A stretch of DNA of 64,000 nt from Nectonema munidae (Eukaryota; Nematomorpha; Nectonematoida; Nectonematidae). The notes under the pieces were generated by a model. The model had not been told where the DNA came from. It searched no databases and worked only from the letters and a program-made list of their open reading frames with translations. Made by a program: the position numbers and the translations under genes. Location of the stretch: positions 1-64,000 of the forward strand of contig JAUIRK010000170.1 in the NCBI GenBank assembly GCA_030549495.1. Reading direction: 5' to 3'. This document shows positions 16,501 through 29,084 of this stretch, in pieces (the first letter of the stretch is position 1; every line of letters starts with the position of its first letter).

Positions 16501-19500
16501 TATAGTTTTCTTAACATCTTCTTTTCATGATGATATACTTGAAACTCATGATTATTTTTCAATGTTATATTTATACAGTTTTCTATCTTTGAAAAACTTT
16601 AATTTGAAATTTTTTTAGAAGATTGAATTCTTTCAAGTGACATTAATAAAAAATAAATAACGAAAAAAACAATGTTGTCTCGATCATTATTTATATAGTT
16701 TTCTTAACGCCTTCTTTTCATGATGATATACTTGAAACTCATGATTATTTTTCAATGTTATATTTATACAGTTTTCAAAAACTTTAATTTGAAATTTTTT
16801 TAGAAGATTGAATTCTTTCAAGAGACATTAATAAAAAATAAATAAAAAAAAAGAAAAAAAACAATGTCTCATGTTATATTGAAACTCATGATTATTTTTA
16901 ATGTTATATTTATACAGTTTTCTATCTTTCAAAGACTTTAATTTGAAATTTTTTTAGAAGATTGGATTCTTTCAAGAGACATTAATAAAAAATAAATAAC
17001 GAAAAAAACAATGTTGTCTCGATCATTATTTATATAGTTTTCTTAACGCCTTCTTTTCATGATGATATACTTGAAACTCATGAGTATTTTTCAATGTTAT
17101 ATTTATACAGTTTTTTCAAAAACTTTAATTTGAAATTTTTTTAGAAGATTGAATTCTTTCAGGAGACATTAATAAAAAATAAATAAAAAACGAAAAAAAC
17201 AATGTTGTCTCGATCATTATTTATATAGTTTTCTTAACGCCTTCTTTTCATGATGATATACTTGAAACTCATGATTATTTTTCAATGTTATATTTATACA
17301 GTTTTCTATCTTTCAAAAACTTTAATTTGAAATTTTTTTAGAAGATTGAATTCTTTCAAGAGACATTAATAAAAAATAAATAACGAAAAAAACAATGTTG
17401 TCTCGATCATTATTTATATAGTTTTCTTAACGCCTTCTTTTCATGATGATATACTTGAAACTCATGAGTATTTTTCAATGTTATATTTATACAGTTTTCA
17501 AAAACTTTAATTTGAATTTTTTTAGAAGATTGAATTCTTTCAGGAGACATTAATAAAAAATAAATAAAAAACGAAAAAAACAATGTTGTCTCGATCATTA
17601 TTTATATAGTTTTCTTAACGCCTTCTTTTCATGATGATATACTTGAAACTCATGATTATTTTTCAATGTTATATTTATACAGTTTTCTATCTTTCAAAAA
17701 CTTTAATTTGAAATTTTTTTAGAAGATTGAATTCTTTCAAGAGACATTAATAAAAAATAAATAAAGAAAAAAACAATGTTGTCTCGATCATTATTTATAT
17801 AGTTTTCTTAACGCCTTCTTTTCATGATGATATACTTGAAACTCATGAGTATTTTTAAATGTTATATTTATACAGTTTTCTATCTTTAAATAACATTAAT
17901 TTGAAATTTTTTTAGAAGATTGAATTCTTTCAGGAGACATTAATAAAAAATAAATAAAAAACGAAAAAAACAATGTTGTCTCGATCATTATTTATATAGT
18001 TTTCTTAACGCCTTCTTTTCATGATGATATACTTGAAACTCATGATTATTTTTCAATGTTATATTTATACAGTTTTCTATCTTTCAAAAACTTTAATTTG
18101 AAATTTTTTTAGAAGATTGAATTCTTTCAGGAGACATTAATAAAAAATAAATAACGAAAAAAACAATGTTGTCTCGATCATTATTTATATAGTTTTCTTA
18201 ACGCCTTCTTTTCATGATGATATACTTGAAACTCATGAGTATTTTTCAATGTTATATTTATACAGTTTTCTATCTTTAAATAACATTAATTTGAAATTTT
18301 TTTAGAAGATTGAATTCTTTCAGGAGACATTAATAAAAAATAAATAAAAAACGAAAAAAACAATGTTGTCTCGATCATTATTTATATAGTTTTCTTAACG
18401 CCTTCTTTTCATGATGATATACTTGAAACTCATGATTATTTTTCAATGTTATATTTATACAGTTTTCTATCTTTCAAAAACTTTAATTTGAAATTTTTTT
18501 AGAAGATTGAATTCTTTCAAGAGACATTAATAAAAAATAAATAACGAAAAAAACAATGTTGTCTCGATCATTATTTATATAGTTTTCTTAACGCCTTCTT
18601 TTCATGATGATATACTTGAAACTCATGAGTATTTTTCAATGTTATATTTATACAGTTTTCTATCTTTAAATAACATTAATTTGAAATTTTTTTAGAAGAT
18701 TGAATTCTTTCAGGAGACATTAATAAAAAATAAATAAAAAACGAAAAAAACAATGTTGTCTCGATCATTATTTATATAGTTTTCTTAACGCCTTCTTTTC
18801 ATGATGATATACTTGAAACTCATGATTATTTTTCAAAGTTATATTTATACAGTTTTCTATCTTTCAAAGACTTTAATTTGAAATTTTTTTAGAAGATTGA
18901 ATTCTTTCAAGAGACATTAATAAAAAATAAATAACGAAAAAAACAATGTTGTCTCGATCATTATTTATATAGTTTTCTTAACGCCTTCTTTTCATGATGA
19001 TATACTTGAAACTCATGATTATTTTTCAATGTTATATTTATACAGTTTTCTATCTTTCAAAAACTTTAATTTGAAATTTTTTTAGAAGATTGAATTCTTT
19101 CAAGAGACATTAATAAAAAATAAATAAATAAAAAAATGATGTTTCGATCATTATTATATAGTTTTCTTAACGCCTTCTTTTCATGATATACTTGAAACTC
19201 ATGATTATTTTTCAATGTTATATTTATACAGTTTTCTATCTTTCAAAGACTTTAATTTGAAATTTTTTTAGAAGATTGAATTCTTTCAAGAGACATTAAT
19301 AAAAAATAAATAAAAAAACGATAAAAACAATGTCTCATGATATACTTGAAACTCATGATTATTTTTCAATGTTATATTTATACAGTTTTCTATCTTTCAA
19401 AAACTTTAATTTGAAATTTTTTTAGAAGATTGAATTCTTTCAAGAGACATTAATAAAAAATAAATAACGAAAAAAACAATGTTGTCTCGATCATTATTTA

Positions 19501-22023
19501 TATAGTTTTCTTAACGCCTTCTTTTCATGATGATATACTTGAAACTCATGATTATTTTTCAATGTTATATTTATACAGTTTTCTATCTTTCAAAGACTTT
19601 AATTTGAAATTTTTTTAGAAGATTGAATTCTTTCAGGAGACATTAATAAAAAATAAATAACGAAAAAAACAATGTTGTCTCGATCATTATTTATATAGTT
19701 TTCTTAACGCCTTCTTTTCATGATGATATACTTGAAACTCATGATTATTTTTCAAAGTTATATTTATACAGTTTTCTATCTTTCAAAGACTTTAATTTGA
19801 AATTTTTTTAGAAGATTGAATTCTTTCAAGAGACATTAATAAAAAATAAATAACAAAAAAAACAATGTTGTCTCGATCATTATTTATATAGTTTTCTTAA
19901 CGCCTTCTTTTCATGATGATATACTTGAAACTCATGATTATTTTTCAATGTTATATTTATACAGTTTTCTATCTTTAAATAGCATTAATTTGAAATTTTT
20001 TTAGAAGATTGAATTCTTTCAAGAGACATTAATAAAAAATAAATAACGAAAAAAACAATGTTGTCTCGATCATTATTTATATAGTTTTCTTAACGCCTTC
20101 TTTTCATGATGATATACTTAAAACTCATGATTATTTTTCAATGTTATATTTATACAGTTTTCTATCTTTCAAAATCTTTAATTTAAAATTTTTTTAGAAG
20201 ATTGAATTCTTTCAAGAGACATTAATAAAAAATAAATAACGAAAAAAACAATGTTGTCTCGATCATTATTTATATAGTTTTCTTAACGCCTTCTTTTCAT
20301 GATGATATACTTGAAACTCATGAGTATTTTTCAATGTTATATTTATACAGTTTTCTATCTTTAAATAACATTAATTTGAAATTTTTTTAGAAGATTGAAT
20401 TCTTTCAGGAGACATTAATAAAAAATAAATAAAAAACGAAAAAAACAATGTTGTCTCGATCATTATTTATATAGTTTTCTTAACGCCTTCTTTTCATGAT
20501 GATATACTTGAAACTCATGATTATTTTTCAATGTTATATTTATACAGTTTTCTATCTTTCAAAGACTTTAATTTGAAATTTTTTTAGAAGATTGAATTCT
20601 TTCAGGAGACATTAATAAAAAATAAATAACGAAAAAAACATATAGTTTTCTTAACGCCTTCTTTTCATGATAATATACTTGAAACTCATGAAACTCATGA
20701 TTATTTTTCAATGTTATATTTATACAGTTTTCTATCTTTCAAAGACTTTAATTTGAAATTTTTTTAGAAGATTGAATTCTTTCAAGAGACATTAATAAAA
20801 AATAAATAACGAAAAAAACAATGTTGTCTCGATCATTATTTATATAGTTTTCTTAACGCCTTCTTTTCATGATGATATACTTGAAACTCATGAGTATTTT
20901 TCAATGTTATATTTATACAGTTTTCTATCTTTAAATAACATTAATTTGAAATTTTTTTAGAAGATTGAATTCTTTCAGGAGACATTAATAAAAAATAAAT
21001 AAAAAACGAAAAAAACAATGTTGTCTCGATCATTATTTATATAGTTTTCTTAACGCCTTCTTTTCATGATGATATACTTGAAACTCATGATTATTTTTCA
21101 AAGTTAAATTTATACAGTTTTCTATCTTTCAAAGACTTTAATTTGAAATTTTTTTAGAAGATTGAATTCTTTCAGGAGACATTAATAAAAAATAAATAAC
21201 GAAAAAAACAATGTTGTCTCGATCATTATTTATATAGTTTTCTTAACGCCTTCTTTTCATGATGATATACTTGAAACTCATGATTATTTTTCAATGTTAT
21301 ATTTATACAGTTTTCTATCTTTCAAAGACTTTAATTTGAAATTTTTTTAGAAGATTGAATTCTTTCAAGAGACATTAATAAAAAATAAATAACGAAAAAA
21401 ACAATGTTGTCTCGATCATTATTTATATAGTTTTCTTAACGCCTTCTTTTCATGATGATATACTTGAAACTCATGATTATTTTTCAATGTTATATTTATA
21501 CAGTTTTCTATCTTTAAATAACATTAATTTGAAATTTTTTTAGAAGATTGAATTCTTTCAGGAGACATTAATAAAAAATAAATAAAAAAACGAAAAAAAT
21601 AATGTTGTCTCGATCATTATTTATATAGTTTTCTTAACGCCTTCTTTTCATGATGATATACTTGAAACTCATGATTATTTTTCAAAGTTAAATTTATACA
21701 GTTTTCTATCTTTCAAAGACTTTAATTTGAAATTTTTTTAGAAGATTGAATTCTTTCAGGAGACATTAATAAAAAATAAATAACGAAAAAAACAATGTTG
21801 TCTCGATCATTATTTATATAGTTTTCTTAACGCCTTCTTTTCATGATGATATACTTGAAACTCATGATTATTTTTCAATGTTATATTTATACAGTTTTCA
21901 AAAACTTTAATTTGAAATTTTTTTAGAAGATTGAATTCTTTCAAGAGAAAAAATAAATAAAAAAACGAAAAAACAATGTCTCATGATATACTTGAAACTC
22001 ATGATTATTTTTCAATGTTATAT

Positions 22024-25000
22024 TTATTCAGTTTTCTATCTTTCAAAAACTTTAATTGAAATTATTTTAGAAGATTGAATTCTTTCAAGAGACATTAATA
22101 AAAAATAAATAAAAAAAAAGAAAAAAAACAATGTCTCATGATATACTTGAAACTCATGATTATTTTTCAATGTTATATTTATACAGTTTTCTATCTTTCA
22201 AAGACTTTAATTTGAAATTTTTTTAGAAGATTGAATTCTTTCAAGAGACATTAATAAAAAATAAATAACGAAAAAACAATGTTGTCTCGATCATTATTTA
22301 TATAGTTTTCTTAACGCCTTCTTTTCATGATGATATACTTGAAACTCATGATTATTTTTCAAAGTTAAATTTATACAGTTTTCTATCTTTCAAAGACTTT
22401 AATTTGAAATTTTTTTAGAAGATTGAATTCTTTCAAGAGACATTAATAAAAAATAAATAACGAAAAAAACAATGTTGTCTCGATCATTATTTATATAGTT
22501 TTCTTAACGCCTTCTTTTCATGATGATATACTTGAAACTCATGAGTATTTTTCAATGTTATATTTATACAGTTTTCTATCTTTAAAAAACATTAATTTGA
22601 AATTTTTTTAGAAGATTGAATTCTTTCAGGAGACATTAATAAAAAATAAATAAAAACGATAAAAACAATGTGGTCTCGATCATTATTTATATAGTTTTCT
22701 TAACGCCTTCTTTTCATGATGATATACTTGAAACTCATGATTATTTTTCAATGTTATATTTATACAGTTTTCTATCTTTCAAAAACTTTAATTTGAAATT
22801 TTTTTAGAAGATTGAATTCTTTCAAGAGACATTAATAAAAAATAAATAACGAAAAAAACAATGTTGTCTCGATCATTATTTATATAGTTTTCTTAACGCC
22901 TTCTTTTCATGATGATATACTTGAAACTCATGATTATTTTTCAATGTTATATTTATACAGTTTTCTATCTTTCAAAAACTTTAATTTGAAATTTTTTTAG
23001 AATATTGAATTCTTTCAAGAAACATTAATAAAAAATAAATAAAAAACGAAAAAAACAATGTTGTCTCGATCATTATTTATATAGTTTTCTTAACGCCTTC
23101 TTTTCATGATGATATACTTGAAACTCATGAGTATTTTTCAATGTTATATTTATACAGTTTTCTATCTTTAAATAACATTAATTTGAAATTTTTTTAGAAG
23201 ATTGAATTCTTTCAGGAGACATTAATAAAAAATAAATAAGAAAACGAAAAAAAATGTTGTCTCGATCATTATTTATATAGTTTTCTTAACGCCTTCTTTT
23301 CATGATGATATACTTGAAACTCATGATTATTTTTCAATGTTATATTTATACAGTTTTCTATCTTTAAATAACATTAATTTGAAATTTTTTTAGAAGATTG
23401 AATTCTTTCAGGAGACATTAATAAAAAATAAATAACGAAAAAAACAATGTTGTCTCGATCATTATTTATATAGTTTTCTTAACGCCTTCTTTTCATGATG
23501 ATATACTTGAAACTCATGATTATTTTTCAATGTTATATTTATACAGTTTTCTATCTTTAAATAACTTTAATTTGAAATTTTTTTAGAAGATTGAATTCTT
23601 TCAGGAGACATTAATAAAAAATAAATAAAAAAAAAAACAATGTTGTCTCGATCATTATTTATATAGTTTTCTTAACGCCTTCTTTTCATGATGATATACT
23701 TGAAACTCATGATTATTTTTCAATGTTATATTTATACAGTTTTCAAAAACTTTAATTTGAAATTTTTTTAGAAGATTGAATTCTTTCAAGAGACATTAAT
23801 AAAAAATAAATAAAAAACGAAAAAAACAATGTCTCGATGATATACTTGAAACTCATGATTATTTTTCAATGTTATATTTATACAGTTTTCTATCTTTCAA
23901 AAACTTTAATTTGAAATTTTTTTAGAAGATTGAATTCTTTCAAGAGACATTAATAAAAAATAAATAACGAAAAAAACAATGTTGTCTCGATCATTATTTA
24001 TATAGTTTTCTTAACGCCTTCTTTTCATGATGATATACTTGAAACTCATGATTATTTTTCAAAGTTATATTTATACAGTTTTCTATCTTTCAAAGACTTT
24101 AATTTGAAATTTTTTTAGAAGATTGAATTCTTTCAGGAGACATTAATAAAAAATAAATAACGAAAAAAACAATGTTGTCTCGATCATTATTTATATAGTT
24201 TTCTTAACGCCTTCTTTTCATGATGATATACTTGAAACTCATGATTATTTTTCAATGTTATATTTATACAGTTTTCTATCTTTCAAAGACTTTAATTTGA
24301 AATTTTTTTAGAAGATTGAATTCTTTCAAGAGACATTAATAAAAAATAAATAACGAAAAAAACAATGTTGTCTCGATCATTATTTATATAGTTTTCTTAA
24401 CGCCTTCTTTTCATGATGATATACTTGAAACTCATGAGTATTTTTCAATGTTATATTTATACAGTTTTCTATCTTTAAATAACATTAATTTGAAATTTTT
24501 TTAGAAGATTGAATTCTTTCAGGAGACATTAATAAAAAATAAATAAAAAAACGAAAAAAACAATGTTGTCTCGATCATTATTTATATAGTTTTCTTAACG
24601 CCTTCTTTTCATGATGATATACTTGAAACTCATGATTATTTTTCAATGTTATATTTATACTGTTTTCTATCTTTCAAATACTTTAATTTGAAATTTTTTT
24701 AGAAGATTGAATTCTTTCAGGAGACATTAATAAAAAATAAATAACGAAAAAAAACAATGTTGTCTCGATCATTATTTATATAGTTTTCTTAACGCCTTCT
24801 TTTCATGATAATATACTTGAAACTCATGATTATTTTTCAATGTTATATTTATACAGTTTTCTATCTTTCAAAGACTTTAATTTGAAATTTTTTTTAGAAG
24901 ATTGAATTCTTTCAAGAGACATTAATAAAAAATAAATAACGAAAAAACAATGTTGTCTCGATCATTATTTATATAGTTTTCTTAACGCCTTCTTTTCATG

Positions 25001-28000
25001 ATGATATACTTGAAACTCATGAGTATTTTTCAATGTTATATTTATACAGTTTTCTATCTTTAAATAACATTAATTTGAAATTTTTTTAGAAGATTGAATT
25101 CTTTCAGGAGACATTAATAAAAAATAAATAAAAAAACGAAAAAAATAATGTTGTCTCGATCATTATTTATATAGTTTTCTTAACGCCTTCTTTTCTTATG
25201 ATTATTTTTCAATGTTATATTTATACAGTTTTCTATCTTTCAAAGACTTTAATTTGAAATTTTTTTAGAAGATTGAATTCTTTCAGGAGACATTAATAAA
25301 AAATAAATAACGAAAAAAACAATGTTGTCTCGATCATTATTTATATAGTTTTCTTAACGCCTTCTTTTCATGATGATATACTTGAAACTCATGATTATTT
25401 TTCAATGTTATATTTATACAGTTTTCAAAAACTTTAATTTGAAATTTTTTTAGAAGATTGAATTCTTTCAAGAGAAAAAATAAATAAAAAAACGAAAAAA
25501 CAATGTCTCATGATATACTTGAAACTCATGATTATTTTTCAATGTTATATTTATTCAGTTTTCTATCTTTCAAAAACTTTAATTGAAATTATTTTAGGAG
25601 ATTGAATTCTTTCAAGAGACATTAATAAAAAATAAATAAAAAAACGATAAAAACAATGTCTTATGATATACTTGAAACTCATGATTATTTTTCAATGTTA
25701 TATTTATACAGTTTTCTATCTTTCAAAGACTTTAATTTGAAATTTTTTTAGAAGATTGAATTCTTTCAAGAGACATTAATAAAAAATAAATAACGAAAAA
25801 AACAATGTTGTCTCGATCATTATTTATATAGTTTTCTTAACGCCTTCTTTTCATGATGATATACTTGAAACTCATGATTATTTTTCAAAGTTATATTTAT
25901 ACAGTTTTCTATCTTTCAAAGACTTTAATTTGAAATTTTTTTTAGAAGATTGAATTCTTTCAAGAGACATTAATAAAAAATAAATAACGAAAAAACAATG
26001 TTGTCTCGATCATTATTTATATAGTTTTCTTAACGCCTTCTTTTCATGATGATATACTTGAAACTCATGAGTATTTTTCAATGTTATATTTATACAGTTT
26101 TCTATCTTTAAATAACATTAATTTGAAATTTTTTTAGAAGATTGAATTCTTTCAGGAGACATTAATAAAAATAAATAAAAACGATAAAAACAATGTGGTC
26201 TCGATCATTATTTATATAGTTTTCTTAACGCCTTCTTTTCATGATGATATACTTGAAACTCATGATTATTTTTCAATGTTATATTTATACTGTTTTCTAT
26301 CTTTCAAAGACTTTAATTTGAAATTTTTTTAGAAGATTGAATTCTTTCAGGAGACATTAATAAAAAATAAATAACGAAAAAACCATGTTGTCTCGATCAT
26401 TAATTATATAGTTTTCTTAACGCCTTCTTTTCATGATGATATACTTGAAACTCATGATTATTTTTCAATGTTATATTTATACAGTTTTCTATCTTTCAAA
26501 AACTTTAATTTGAAATTTTTTTAGAAGATTGAATTCTTTCAAGAGACATTAATAAAAAATAAATAACGAAAAAAAAAATGTTGTCTCGATCATTATTTAT
26601 ATAGTTTTCTTAACGCCTTCTTTTCATGATGATATACTTGAAACTCATGAGTATTTTTCAATGTTATATTTATACAGTTTTCTATCTTTAAATAACATTA
26701 ATTTGAAATTTTTTTAGAAGATTGAATTCTTTCAGGAGACATTAATAAAAAATAAATAAAAAACGAAAAAATGTTGTCTCGATCATTATTTATATAGTTT
26801 TCTTAACGCCTTCTTTTCATGATGATATACTTGAAACTCATGAGTATTTTTCAATGTTATATTTATACAGTTTTCTATCTTTAAATAACATTAATTTGAA
26901 ATTTTTTTAGAAGATTGAATTCTTTCAGGAGACATTAATAAAAAATAAATAACGAAAAAAACAATGTTGTCTCGATCATTATTTATATAGTTTTCTTAAC
27001 GCCTTCTTTTCATGATGATATACTTGAAACTCATGATTATTTTTCAATGTTATATTTATACAGTTTTCTATCTTTAAATAACATTAATTTGAAATTTTTT
27101 TAGAAGATTGAATTCTTTCAGGAGACATTAATAAAAAATAAATAACGAAAACGAAAAAAATGTTGTCTCGATCATTATTTATATAGTTTTCTTAACGCCT
27201 TCTTTTCATGATGATATACTTGAAACTCATGATTATTTTTCAATGTTATATTTATACAGTTTTTTCTTTCAAAAACTTTAATTTGAAATTTTTTTAGAAG
27301 ATTGAATTCTTTCAAGAGACATTAATAAAAAATAAATAAAAAAACGAAAAAAACAATGTCTCATGATATACTTGAAACTCATGATTATTTTTCAATGTTA
27401 TATTTATACAGTTTTCTATCTTTCAAAAACTTTAATTTGAAATTTTTTTAGAAGATTGAATTCTTTCAAGAGACATTAATAAAAAATAAATAACGAAAAA
27501 AACAATGTTGTCTCGATCATTATTTATATAGTTTTCTTAACGCCTTCTTTTCATGATGATATACTTGAAACTCATGATTATTTTTCAATGTTATATTTAT
27601 ACAGTTTTCTATCTTTCAAAGACTTTAATTTGAAATTTTTTTAGAAGATTGAATTCTTTCAAGAAACATTAATAAAAAATAAATAAAGAAAAAAACAATG
27701 TTGTCTCGATCATTATTTATATAGTTTTCTTAACGCCTTCTTTTCATGATGATATACTTGAAACTCATGAGTATTTTTCAATGTTATATTTATACAGTTT
27801 TCTATCTTTAAATAACATTAATTTGAAATTTTTTTAGAAGATTGAATTCTTTCAGGAGACATTAATAAAAAATAAATAAAAAACGAAAAAAACAATGTTG
27901 TCTCGATCATTATTTATATAGTTTTCTTAACGCCTTCTTTTCATGATGATATACTTGAAACTCATGATTATTTTTCAAAGTTAAATTTATACAGTTTTCT

Positions 28001-29084
28001 ATCTTTCAAAGACTTTAATTTGAAATTTTTTTAGAAGATTGAATTCTTTCAAGAAACATTAATAAAAAATAAATAACGAAAAAAACAATGTTGTCTCGAT
28101 CATTATTTATATAGTTTTCTTAACGCCTTCTTTTCATGATGATATACTTGAAACTCATGAGTATTTTTCAATGTTATATTTATACAGTTTTCTATCTTTA
28201 AATAACATTAATTTGAAATTTTTTTAGAAGATTGAATTCTTTCAGGAGACATTAATAAAAATAAATAAAAACGATAAAAACAATGTGGTCTCGATCATTA
28301 TTTATATAGTTTTCTTAACGCCTTCTTTTCATGATAATATACTTGAAACTCATGATTATTTTTCAATGTTATATTTATACAGTTTTCTATCTTTCAAAGA
28401 CTTTAATTTGAAATTTTTTTAGAAGATTGAATTCTTTCAGGAGACATTAATAAAAAATAAATAACGAAAAAAACAATGTTGTCTCGATCATTATTTATAT
28501 AGTTTTCTTAACGCCTTCTTTTCATGATAATATACTTGAAACTCATGATTATTTTTCAATGTTATATTTATACAGTTTTCTATTTTTCAAAAACTTTAAT
28601 TTGAAATTTTTTTAGAAGATTGAATTCTTTCAAGAGAAATAAATAAATAAAAAAACGAAAAAAACAATTTGTCTCGATCATTATTTATATAGTTTTCTTA
28701 CGCTTTCTTTTATGATATACTTGAAACTCATGATTATTTTTCAATGTTATATTTATACAGTTTTCTATCTTTCAAAGACTTTAATTTGAAATTTTTTTTA
28801 GAAGATTGAATTCTTTCAAGAGACATTAATAAAAAATAAATAACGAAAAAACAATGTTGTCTCGATCATTATTTATATAGTTTTCTTAACGCCTTCTTTT
28901 CATGATGATATACTTGAAACTCATGATTATTTTTCAATGTTATATTTATACAGTTTTCAAAAACTTTAATTTGAAATTTTTTTAGAAGATTGAATTCTTT
29001 CAAGAGAAAAAATAAATAAAAAAACGAAAAAAACAATGTCTCATGATATACTTGAAACTCATGATTATTTTTCAATGTTATATT
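22024..29084. repeat. Higher-order satellite block, period about 3.53 kb
   Basis: Rare monomer variants recur at long regular spacing. TTATTCAG (usual TTATACAG) occurs at 22,024, 25,551 and 29,084, intervals of 3,527 and 3,533 bp. The variant TGGTCTCG (usual TTGTCTCG) occurs at 22,671 and 26,196, an interval of 3,525 bp. A unit with ATTATTTTAG in place of the T7 run follows the first two TTATTCAG markers. This indicates a block of about 18-19 monomers duplicated in tandem. A third TGGTCTCG at 28,286, only 2,090 bp further, shows later rearrangement. Other TTATTCAG markers lie at 3,720, 8,053, 13,327 and 30,343. Confidence 0.7.
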
